Notes under the pieces: generated by a model
Told to the model about the DNA's origin: nothing
Seen by the model: only the letters and a program-made list of their open reading frames with translations
Database searches by the model: none
Part shown: piece by piece, positions 8,891-19,645 of the stretch
Layout: every line of letters starts with the position of its first letter
Position numbering within the stretch: the first letter of the stretch is position 1
Program-made: the position numbers and the translations under genes
From: Flectonema sp. DT1601
Taxonomy: Eukaryota > Euglenozoa > Diplonemea > Diplonemida > Diplonemidae
Reading direction: 5' to 3'
DNA: 64,000 nt
NCBI GenBank assembly: GCA_964019425.1
Contig: OZ025815.1
Coordinates: forward strand, 62,001 to 126,000

Positions 8891-9115
8891 ACATGACACC
8901 TGTTACCACACATGACACCTGTTACCACACATGACACCTGTTACCACACATGACACCTGTTACCACACATGACACCTGTTACCACACATGACACCTGTTA
9001 CCACACATGACACCTGTTACCACACATGACACCTGTTACCACACATGACACCTGTTACCACACATGACACCTGTTACCACACATGACACCTGTTACCACA
9101 CATGACACCTGTTAC
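8891..9115. repeat. Minisatellite, 12 perfect copies of a 19-base unit
   Basis: The unit ACATGACACCTGTTACCAC starts at 8891 and repeats every 19 bases. The twelfth copy starts at 9100 and is cut after 16 bases. All copies are identical. Each unit carries two CANNTG E-box cores (CACATG across the junction, CACCTG inside). There are no unique spacers, so it is not a CRISPR array. It sits directly upstream of the microprotein array. Confidence 0.95.
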
Positions 9116-9525
9116 AAAATAAAGGTAAGACACCGTAATCGAAAAAAAAACGATTTAAAAAGTATAAATAGGCAGGAGGGGGAAAACAATGAGCGAACAT
9201 AATGAAAAAGAAAATGGGCGAAACATAACCTGCCAGGAGGTAAATGGTAAATAGAGCTAGAAATGGAGTAAGTGTTAAGGTTATTGTACTGGAGATCAGG
9301 TAAATAGTCAACACAATACTGTTCTCCTTAACAAGCCTCGCTTCAGTAAAAGAGAGAGGAAAATGGTAAATGAGAAAAATAAAACTAAATATAACCAACG
9401 AAACACATGTTTTTGTTCTTAACATGTGCACTTGTTTTTTAATATTTTTTTTTTTTTTTTTGCTTAGTTGCCAATCGCTGTAATTATTATGCGCGAGGAT
9501 TTATAATCCCAAATATTTGTGTGTC
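9116..9525. other. AT-rich gap after the minisatellite
   Basis: No credible gene on either strand. A T run lies at about 9445-9461, close to the 3' end of the acidic-protein gene. Confidence 0.5.
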
Positions 9526-10047
9526 TCAGAGTTTGAAAACCTGAAGGTATCCTCCGACCTTGTCAGGGAAGTATTCGAATTCCGTATTTCCAATAACACA
9601 TTTGTCTACCAAATTGCTACAAGTATCTGGCATGCAGTCTATCTCCTGGAAACAGTCGACGTCAGTGTCTGATTCCATATCAACTGAGTTCAGGTCATCA
9701 TCGGATTCACATTCTGAACTGTCGTCAGAATCACAACAGCCGCCGACATCATTTTCAATTTCATCGACTACACCAGCAACGTGTTCGATATCAATCTGAG
9801 CGCTGACATCTGAGTCTGAGTCTGAGTCTGTGTCTGAGTAGATATCGTCATCGAAGGTACAATCAATTCCTGGTATGCCGTCATCGTTAATTGAAATCTG
9901 CTCATCGATTATGTCGTCAGAGGAATTCAAAATTTCATCGGAATCCACATCATCTAAAATCAATAATTTCTCCCTTCTGATTTCAGAAAGATCTACGGCG
10001 GTAGATAACATGTCAGCAACACTCTGCAAGGAAAGGACGGAAGACAT
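9526..10047 (-). CDS. Acidic Asp/Ser-rich protein, unknown
   Basis: 173 residues from the ATG at 10045-10047. The acceptor TTTCTCTCTTACAG ends 14 bases upstream, so this start is preferred over an in-frame ATG 15 codons earlier that lies upstream of the acceptor. More than a third of residues are Asp, Glu or Ser, with an alternating Ser-Asp run (S-D-T-D-S-D-S-D-S-D) that resembles casein-kinase-2 targets. Several Cys-containing stretches (G-G-C-C-D, D-C-F-Q-E-I-D-C) lie in the second half. Probably disordered; no family recognised. It is the last gene before the 12.4-kb gene-poor stretch. Confidence 0.6.
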   Translation of the reverse strand: MSSVLSLQSVADMLSTAVDLSEIRREKLLILDDVDSDEILNSSDDIIDEQISINDDGIPGIDCTFDDDIYSDTDSDSDSDVSAQIDIEHVAGVVDEIENDVGGCCDSDDSSECESDDDLNSVDMESDTDVDCFQEIDCMPDTCSNLVDKCVIGNTEFEYFPDKVGGYLQVFKL

Positions 10048-10985
10048 TTTGTGTTGGTAATCTGTAAGAGAGAAATATATTTTGAACTTCACAATCCCAA
10101 GTTTCCATTTGGGTCAACTATTCTCCTCTTTCTCAGTCATCCATTTTCGTAACTGAAGATATAAAAGGAAATGAATGATATCTTCGATGCCACAAAAGCA
10201 GAAAATAATTTTATTAAGGTTTGTACGTTTGATTGCATTTGGAGGGAAGGGATTGTTCGACCCGTTAGCAAAAAAAGATTGTTGAGAAAAGAAACAAGGT
10301 ACCATTACGGTACACAGGGCGAAGGGAAGTTATTTATTCTTTTCATAGCTTACGTTGTTTGGGAGCTCTTTGTGACAACACAAAGGATGCCTTCCTACCG
10401 AAAGTCGACAAAGACGTGGCACAGTACGCTGCGGTTTGATTATGGTTTATGACGTCACTAAAGGTTTCTGCTAATAAACTAATCGCCACTATTGTATTTA
10501 AAGATACGACAACAGTGTTCTTCAAGTTGTTTGTTTGATGTTTTTAATTGTCTGGAAGTTAAAAACAATGCGTCAAATGCTTTCTTTTCTTATTTTTTGT
10601 TTGCATAAAGAGTCCTGCGAATTACAGTGAAGGTTGAGGTTTTTTTTGGTTTTTTGATAAGTCCTCCGGTTGCGATGCTGGTTTCGTTATTTTGAGCCAC
10701 CCGCCTATGTCATCTTTATACCGTTTTGTTTGTTTTTTCTTGCTTTATTCTTTTCGTTTTGTTTGTCGTGCGAAGTTTTCTTTTTTTCTTTCTTTTTTGT
10801 TTTCTTTTCTCGGCATCTACAAAATCATCGTTTTTAACTGAAATAAAAGGTGGAGGGGAATGTGAGAGGATTTAATTTCTACAACAATCCTACAGATTAT
10901 TGTAGAGGTGTTTTCTTATCTTCTTCAACAAGAGTGAGGCAAGACGTCTTAAATATCATCATATGAGCGCCTTCTTAAAGTGCCT

Positions 10986-11065
10986 TCAAACTACTGGTTA
11001 GTTTGAGAAAGTGCGAGCAACCTTCACTCTCAGCGCTTCACTCTTCAAACTACTAATTAGTTTGA
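10986..11065. repeat. Pair of 21-base palindromes, 59 bases apart
   Basis: 10986-11006 and 11045-11065 each consist of TCAAACTA, a five-base centre (CTGGT or CTAAT) and TAGTTTGA. The two differ only in the centre. Each could be a hairpin or a dimer-protein site. Confidence 0.7.
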
Positions 11066-13585
11066 GCGAGTTGTGAATGGGGATGTTGAATGTGGCAATT
11101 AATTAGGGGGTCCAATAAACCACTTGGCAGTGCCATGTTTTCGATTCATATTTTTTAATCTTTTTTTTTTTTTTTTTTTTTTGATCGACAACATGATTCA
11201 GAAGCCACAGCACGCAAAGAGATACTTTGATTAATGGCTGATCAAAGGTAAAATTGGAATATATTTGGTTCGGCCACTATGACTGAAGCTCCCAAAAGAT
11301 GATTGGCAAAGATTTTAATATTCTTTATACCGATCTAAATATGTGTTCAACAACAGCATGCTTTTCACAACAATATTTTATTTGATGAGAATAACAGCAA
11401 CTGAGTCGGATTGAAAGTGTGAGCTATGGAGTCGGGAAATAGTTGCCTGTCTGGCTGACATTTTCAAAACCAGAAAAAAAGCGTTCAAAAGTGCATGCCG
11501 AGAATGATGCAAAAAATAAAAGGCAACAGTAGAGTGTGAACAAAGAACTTTATCCCTCCCAAAGTCGTTGAAAACGGTTGAGTTTCTTTAGTCAAAACAG
11601 CGCTGTTTGACTTAAAAGGATGTGGACGCGCTTCGCAAATTCCTTTTCATACAGCAAACCCTGCATCTACCTGGCAATAATGGAAAGGTGAAACAAAACA
11701 TATCAATGAAATAATCATCTTCTGGGTTATCACTCAATAAAATAAACACAAACAGATATTAAGAAGGGGGAAAAAAAGAAAAACAGCTAATGGGGCTGAC
11801 CTTATCTACTTCCCCGGCCAGAATAAAAATAGTGAACTTTGAAGCATACGTCTCGCACAATAAAAATTAACAAAGATTCTTCAAAAGCCACTAACGCAAG
11901 TGAACAAGCTGTACGATCACACCTCCAAGAGTGTATTAACCGAATTTCGAGCAGAAGCAGATAACTAAAAAGGTAACGCCGTCAAGACAATTCTTTTTCG
12001 TATTACCGATTCACTGAAACCAATGAAGGCGGCAGGGAGAAGGGCTTTTACAAGCCAAACAAACAACAAAAACGAAAATTTTATTCTGTGAATGAAGGCT
12101 GTGTGATTTAGAGAAAAAAAAAAAAGAAAAGAGGGGGGGAAAAAATTGGAAAAAAGCAAACTGTCACAAATATTATTCAGAAATTAGAATCAATTTTTTT
12201 TTATTGCCAACTCTGATCCCTTTGCAGCAACAAGAGAGAATCGTTACTTATTTCTTTTTGAAAAAAAAAGATTTTTTTTTTTAATACATTTTAAACTAAT
12301 CCCACTAATGTAAATGAGAAAACTGGACTTTCCTTGGCGACTTTTTTTTTTAAAATTACTCTAATAATTTTTTAATTTATTGTGAAAAGGAAAAGACAGG
12401 ATACACAAAGAACGAAAGCACAGCGAAAAAAAAACATCGATTATCCCTCTGATTGTCGAGGGAGAGGAAAGTATTGTATTTTTTGATGTGATCGTTGCTT
12501 TTCAGTTGCACATATATAGAATCCTAACACAATATCCAGTTAAAAAATCTTGATACCTCCGTTTTCGTCATTTTACGAAAATGGTTGAGTTTTTTTTTTT
12601 TTTTTTTTTAGTACTAAAAATAGAACAAGCGACCAACCACGAGAAAAGTTAAGACATCAACGCGACAACAGAAGAGATCTCTAAGTCATCATCGGTTTGT
12701 TTTCATAGATTGTAGAAAGTGAAGACTACCAACTAAGAAATGCGACAACCGGTTCAAAGTAATTAAAATATTTGTGGTCTGGTTGTTCTAATGTACGTAA
12801 TTAAATAAATTTTGAAGAGTAAGCAGCTTCTTCTACACATCTCCTAGCTACGAACAGTCTCAGAATTCCAATGAAAAAAAAAGTAATGAAAAAATAAAAA
12901 AAAACCGTCTTGTTAGATGCGATTCACTGTTGCCTTTTAATTTTTATATCATTATTGCGACAAAGAAGATTTGCCAATCGACGGTCGCACGTCAATTGAT
13001 CAAAAAAAAGGTACAGAAAACAATAACAAAAAAAAGGGGTAAATCGATAGAGGTAAATATTATTGATTTTTTTTTTTTTTTTTTTAAGACTTGGAGGGGG
13101 AAAACAGAAAAAAAAAAACGACAGGGAAAATAACGTGAAAAAAAAAAAAAAAAAAACTCTAAGAAAAGAAAGCGGAGAATACGTGTAGCCCGCAGTGTTC
13201 CCTGACTTCTGTGTAGAAGAGGATCCTTTGATTTGTTTGTTTGCGTGTGTTGTGTGAGTAATCTTTATCACAAAGTCTGATTGAGTGACCAAGCAAATTA
13301 GATCTTCTTTGAGCTGACTGATTAAAAGTAATAATAAATAAATTTGATAAAAGAAGAACAGAATCAACTCATCGCTTCACTCCAACAATGAATTGCTTCT
13401 AATTGTACTCGTCGATTGATACTTTTTAATGGAATTATTATTGCGATCATGGCAATGAAAAACAATCAAACCGACAGTTCCGTTGTAGTGAAAAACGTCT
13501 ATCTTCAAACACCCTCTTCTTTTTAAAAAATAACAAAACCCGAGTAAGAAAAAAATATTTAAAAAAAAAAAAAAAAAAAAAAAAA

Positions 13586-13839
13586 CCAGTCATAGTTGTA
13601 GCTCCCCGTAAAAAAATATGGGACTTATATAGACATTTAATGGGCCCATAAAATAACTAGCCCATAAAATAACTAACCCTTGTTGTTGAGGTCTATCAAG
13701 AATGTATATCCCGTTCGACATTGAAAAATGTGCCTACCAAAAATGATACGTTGGATAAACGGCAAATATTTTTTCCAATCTCAGCCGTTTTTTAAAGAGC
13801 CCATGGGCTGATTTGTCGGGGTGCTACAACCGTGACCAG
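13586..13839. mobile_element. MITE-like element with 23-base terminal inverted repeats
   Basis: The left end 13586-13608 and the reverse complement of 13817-13839 match at 18 of 23 positions, and both include GTTGTAGC followed one base later by CCCCG. The 254-base body has no coding frame. Near the ends lie palindromes ATGGGCCCAT (left) and AGCCCATGGGCT (right), plus a short direct repeat (CCCATAAAATAACTA twice). The left flank is a long A run and the right flank is A-rich, so a target duplication cannot be read. The superfamily cannot be assigned. Confidence 0.55.
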
Positions 13840-14080
13840 AATAAAAATACAAGAATAACAGAATAATTATAACCATTTTTGAAGTGAATGGCAACGCTGA
13901 CTGCTGCACGTGTGTGGCAGTCGGCGTAGCTTATCTCCTGTCGCTGGCTGTTATCCTTTACACTCGTCAGGAAAAAAAAAAAAACAAAAAAGATTATTTG
14001 TGAATATTCATTTTGTCTTTTTTTTCTATTTTAACAAAACGAGAACCTACCTCTGCAAAAATTCGCTAAGAGGAGGGCCA

Positions 14081-14113
<33 letters not shown>

Positions 14114-15768
14114 TAAATTGGGAAAGAGAGAGCAAAAAAAACAAATCAGTAGTAATAATGCACATCAAACAAGATACGGAAACCCGTTGTGCCGCTGTGA
14201 ATCGCAGTTACGTCGATTCCAAATCTTATAATAGGTACTATAGACTGTTATAATAGCAAACGAGAGGGTAGGTAGGCGAAACTAAAGAAAATAAAGAAGC
14301 AGAAATAACTTTTGAGGAAAAAAAAACAACAAAATAACTACCGTGAAAACTAAAGAAGCTATTTTCTTTTTTTTTTTGAGCGAAGGGTTCTCATTTTGCC
14401 TAAACACGTTAATCAGATCAGAGAAAGACAAAAACTCGTCTGCCTTGTCAGATGAATTCTTTCTGTTCTGTGGCTTCGTTATATATGTTCATTACAACTC
14501 ATAAAGAAAGTAATTTACGGTAGCTATACAGGTTGGCAAAGACGTTCGACAATGAGAACCCCTCCTCCAGTAAGCGTAACTAAATAATAAGAAAGGCCTT
14601 CCACTACTCAAATATAAAATAGCTGACAAACTGAAGTAGCTGTTGCTCTTTTGATCAGTTCCGAAGAATGCACTGATAATAGCGGTAGGCAGAAACCTTT
14701 TTATTTTTGAAAAAGATAAAATACTTAAGCAAAAAGTACTGAAATAGCAAAAACTCACACAGAGCAGCTGACAAAAATGAATAAATAAAACTCTCGTGTA
14801 TAACTTACTAAGCAAAAAAAAAAAACAACTGAAATATAAAATTAGACAAAAGGAAATATTTTTCTTTCTTTTTTTTTTTTTTCAAAACGGATTTTTACCT
14901 AGCTCAAAGGAAGAAAAATAAGGAACCTAAAGCCATTGCTTCTTTTTTTTGCTCTCGATACCTTTAAGAGAGAAGGACAATAGGAAAAGAAATTGTCATA
15001 TTTCGTACTCTGGAGTGCCAGAGGTAGCTACTCAACTACATCATCTTAAATTGAGTCGAAAATATAATTACGTAGAGTCAATCTTGGTGATTAAAATGCC
15101 TTGCATAGTGGGCTTACTAGAAGAGGTGGTCAATCACACAGACGCAGATATTTTCTACACTCAATAATTGTGTTTTTCTTTTTTTTTTTTTGAGTCAGGG
15201 AAGTCAAAACTTCTGGGGAAGCCCAGTAATTCAGAACCACAACCGTGAGACTCTCACAGGAGAGAAGAGACGTAAGTTAACCAGAAGTGAGTGACGACCC
15301 AGACCCTACATGCACAAAGCAGGCAGTGTGTGAGACTATCAAACGAGTCAGCATTTAATCTTCTTCAAAAAGGAGGGACTGGGAGCACAAGTTTCACTTA
15401 ACAAGAAAAAAAAAAAGGGAAGTTTCAGTTACAGAATTATTGTTTTTTCCCTCTTCCTTGATTAATACGTTGTTTTGTGAGCTTCTTACTTAGTTTGCTT
15501 GTGTTTGGGTAATCATTATTAGTTAATTTTTGATTGAAGAACTTTGGGGGAAATAAACTAATAAAAGAAGGAATGGGAGGAGACAACAATTATCTTGTGG
15601 ACAATACTCGATGGGAATTCTGTTGTTTTTGAAGTTTGCTTATTTGCTTTCTGTCGCAGACACTGTTTTTAATCACAAGCAACATTACCTAAACGAAAAT
15701 ATATTAAGTGAACCTAACAAGGCATCAGTAGAAATGGGGCAGCACGAATTCTTCATCCATTATGTCGC

Positions 15769-15800
<32 letters not shown>

Positions 15801-16103
15801 GATCATTATTTCAACCGCACTATTTTGTTTTGTTTTTGTTGCTTTCCCACATGCCGTGAAATGATTCTCGGTCAAGATAGCAGGCAGTCACTCAAAAAGA
15901 AAAGCAAAGAATACTAAAAGGGTTTTTCCTAACGATTGTGAACGACCAATCCAGAGTGGTGCTCAAAAGAAAATAGTTCTTCAATATAAAAAAAATAAAG
16001 GAATTTCAGGACATAAATAAGCAATGGTTAATTCCTTACCTAGCCCTTTAGCGAAGAGTAAGGGATAAGAGTCTCCTATTGTGCTACCCTCAGCAAGGGG
16101 AAC

Positions 16104-16119
16104 CACGTCACGTGACGTG
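16104..16119. promoter_or_regulatory. 16-base perfect palindrome with G-box and CRE-like halves
   Basis: CACGTCACGTGACGTG is a perfect palindrome containing a central CACGTG and flanking TGACGT halves, typical of bZIP or bHLH binding sites. A five-base-stem hairpin (CTTCG/CGAAG) follows directly. No gene is adjacent. Confidence 0.4.
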
Positions 16120-16777
16120 CTTCGTCTGGCCGAAGATTGTTTTCATCAGCTTGTTAACCAGCAGACACAAAACTGTTTGAAATCAGGAGGTAAATTGGAG
16201 GACTTGGATAAATAAATCTGGAGGGGTAAATTCAGTTTTTTTTTTTTTTTTTTGAGGTTCTTGAAAAAGGGGTAAAATATTTGTCCTGATCGTAAATTTA
16301 ACAAAAAAAAACTATAATAAACCAATGGCTTTTATTTGTGAACGAATCTGAGAAACCTCTGGAACCTGAAGCTAAAAGGGATTGCCAACATTCTTGTTCT
16401 CTCTCACAATAATTTGTTAGTAAAAAAGAAAAGAACATGAGACAGAATGATTTGGAAAGACACCCTTTCACGGCTGATCTGAACACAACAAAGTTGAGAA
16501 ATATCATAAAAAGTTAATTATATTTACTACTACAGGGTTTGATTGGATGTGGAATTATCTCATCACGCGATTCGAACTTTTTGCTAACAGTAACACTCAA
16601 TTAAATCGACGAACTCGAAATCTAAGGAGTGCTACACGAGGGGTCAAGCAAGGGACGTTGACTTTCTTAAAATCAATCGTACAAGGAACCACCGCATGCA
16701 CGACTTTTACTTTTTTGTTGGATAAAGTCATCAGATCTCATCGCTCTTATAAATCAAAACATAAATTGTATTCCTTT

Positions 16778-16848
16778 GCGCACACACAACACACACACCT
16801 TTCGTGTACACAACACACACACCAACAACACACACACACCCACACGCA
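16778..16848. repeat. CA-rich microsatellite
   Basis: About 70 bases of interrupted CA repeats with AA and CC breaks. A plus-strand frame across it (16547-16906) is a low-complexity translation and is not called as a gene. Confidence 0.85.
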
Positions 16849-18774
16849 CTCAAGCTTTCGTTTACTGCTGAAGGTCGTTTTCGGGGTTTTGTTTTTTTTG
16901 CAATAAATTAGAAGGGGTAAAAAAAGTTAAATCCGTCCTCATCTTCGCAGAGCAGCGATTACACGCACCCCCGAAGTTGGTGACACAACTTCAAAAGTTC
17001 GACTTAGATCGCGAGAGGAGTTTCTATCTTCATGCGCAAGACCAAGCAAACAACACAAATCAAACAATCACAGACGAGGCACTCGTTACTGATTATCGAA
17101 GCTCACGTACAGTTTGAACAGACAAATGTAAGTATAGATACAGGTCATTGATTATCTACAAAGACCAGATTGGAACAGAGGATGGGTCATAAGAGATATA
17201 GAACGATGTCATCACATTGTGAAGAAGGGAACTAAAAAAGAAAATAAGAATACTCCGTAAGATGAGCATCACAGCTTACAAGAACCAAAAGACCGGTCCA
17301 GAACTTATCAACTAGCTCACTGGGTGGTTGATCTCATACTTCTTTAAACTTTCTAAAAGAAAGAATTAGAACTCTATTCACTAACTCTTTCCTTTTCACG
17401 CAACATTCAGTTGCTGTATACTAAACTAAACTACATTCAGAAACTATGGTATGAGTTGCTTCTACAAGTTTGTTAGGAACCCATTGGGCTGACAGGGACG
17501 CAGCGATTCGACAGTCGGTGTCAAAGAAAACGCGGCAAACATTTTACTTATTCACCAATTTCAGATCCCGTAATGTTGGTTCCTAATTTATGTCGTCAAG
17601 CTCTTGTGGAAAAGTGGGAGTCTAATTAGATAAAACTTTTTTTATCATCGCAAAAAAAAAAAAAAAAAGGAAAATAAAAAAAAAAAAAAGGAAAAATATA
17701 ATTATAATAATATAGAAAAATCTCGTAATGGATGATCGATCGATAATAAACTAAACATCAAGAAAAAGGGGGAAAAAATGGAAGAAAAACAAAAGAATAA
17801 ACGTAACCATCATCACCGTGTCGTGTGTTGAAAGATAAGTTGAAATACTTCGATGATATACAGCCACGAACTTCGCAGGTAGCAGGCAGTTACCCTTTTT
17901 ATTTTATTTTTTTTGATCTTTTTTTTTTTTTTTTTTTTTTTTAATTCTTCACGTGACTGAGTTATAAGCTGTAAAGTAAATAAGCTCTCAGGGATAAATC
18001 GCAACACGGTATTCGATTGGTCGTGTGCCACCCGTCGAGGGTTGGGAAAGTCACAGGGGAAAAAAAAAAACGTACGAATGTTTTGTGACGTCACTCAAAA
18101 GGTACTAAACCACCAACAAAAGACTATTGAAGTGAGACATCGCACCCAAACTTTTATAAGAATATTATATATAAAGGTCTATAAAAAGATTAATATTTCA
18201 CAGGGGGGGGTCCATCAGAGTAATCTGGTCATTAACTTTCGACCAACATTCTGTTTTTTTTTTCACAGCTTGGTGAGTAAAAAAGAGCCAGAAGGAACTA
18301 CATCCTGACTTCCGTCTCACTCGGTGTTTGCCGTGACTCATACAAATGTCAAAAACTTTTTTTTTTTTTTTTGCCAAACTAGACAGCTGAAAATAAGAGG
18401 GAAAAAAAAAAAAAAATAACGTACCTAACATTTGATAAAAAAAGCATCGGATACAAAAATAACGATCCGAAAGAAAATAAATTTAAAAAACAATCAAATG
18501 GCGACGGTGCTTATCCTCGAAAAAGCTCATCCCTTTTTTTTCTTTTTCTTTTTTTTTTTTCCTTCTCCAGCTTGCGTTAAACAAACGCTATATTGTTTGC
18601 TTGCTTGTGGAGGCCTAAACATAAATAAAATGTCAGGTACGGAGCAGTGTGCATTTTTTTTTTTTTTTTAAATTAGTTTAGTTTGTTTCGGTCAAGCGTT
18701 CATAGTAAGTTTTGAATCGAATTTGATCAACGATTGTGTTGTGGGAAAGAAAAAGAAATGGACAACGCTGATTA

Positions 18775-18779
<5 letters not shown>

Positions 18780-18808
<29 letters not shown>
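18780..18808. repeat. A29 homopolymer run
   Basis: One of the longest A runs, followed by GAA repeats. Another A run of 26 lies at 21667-21692. Confidence 0.9.
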
Positions 18809-18810
<2 letters not shown>

Positions 18811-19439
18811 AGAAGAAGAATAAAAACACTTGCCGTAGGTCTAAGGTGACTTCAGCGTAATTTTAATTTTCAATATTAAACCGTTAATTTCTTTTCCTTC
18901 TGTTAAATTTTGCTTTTCTTTTTTTTTTTTTTTCCCCGCAGTTTTAAGGTCATATATGAACACTATTTTTAATTCGTGAACTTCGCTGACACATTTTATT
19001 TAATTACAATTTCCATCGTTATTATTTCTGCTGAGTTCTATGAGACGATGCCAGGTATAAATACCCCGAAGGAGGTGGTGGGCGCTAAATACAATAAAAG
19101 TCCCTCTGTCCAATCTTCCATTCGTGTTGTTGTTTTTTATTCTTTTCGTGCATAATACCTTCTGGTTGCTAGAAATCACAACAAGTATGTTTCTGCGATC
19201 ATAAAGCTACTAAGCCACTTGGAGATAGAAGGAAAAAAAAAAGGTACAAAAAATAAAGAGAGGTCTGATTTTTTTTTTTTTTTTTGATTGTTGCTTGTGC
19301 ACGAATCGAAACGTGAAGGGGTATAGGAAGAATTTACGATACTTGCTGCGTGAGTTTTCTGTGAAGGGGAGTTGAAAACGAAAAGCACGTCCGTTCGCTG
19401 ACAGCTCTCCTGAACAAGAAGCTCGCTGATAAGTTTACT

Positions 19440-19645
19440 TCAGCCAACCGAAAGCTGACCGGATGGGAAAAAGTATGTCCCAGACTGGGTTCTCTTAGAG
19501 GCGTTCAGCCATAATCCATCCAGTGGTAGCATCACGGCACTGTCCGATCGGACAACCGTAGATACCAGGGACTAGAAACGGGAGTTCCTCTCGTACTACC
19601 CCGTATTGCTGTATCAAACGGGAGTAAGGTACAGTTATGAACTTT
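19440..19645 (-). rRNA. Fragment of nuclear large-subunit rRNA (sarcin-ricin region)
   Basis: On the minus strand the sequence contains the near-universal sarcin-ricin loop TAGTACGAGAGGAAC (19584-19598) and, 67 bases later, the conserved GGATTATGGCTGAACGCCTC block (19494-19517, extended by TAAG). The line between them, with GCTACCACTGGATGG, fits eukaryotic cytosolic LSU rRNA helices after the loop. Similarity to the region just before the loop (ACTGTACCTTACT, then CAGCAATA) extends to about 19640 and then stops abruptly. Downstream sequence to about 19390 forms plausible hairpins but is not recognisable. No other rRNA piece was found nearby. It is either a separately encoded rRNA fragment, as in fragmented LSU systems, or a relic copy of rDNA. 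Confidence 0.75.

Noticed and set aside
8621-8918. A 29-base intron upstream of microprotein A2
   Set aside because: Shorter than any phase-supported intron here (61 or more), and the A1 locus does not share it.
8891-9115. CRISPR-like look of the 19-base repeats
   Set aside because: Units are directly abutting with no unique spacers, and the surroundings are eukaryotic genes with introns.
16547-16906. Plus-strand frame of 119 codons
   Set aside because: Its second half is translated CA microsatellite, and no homology or acceptor context supports it.
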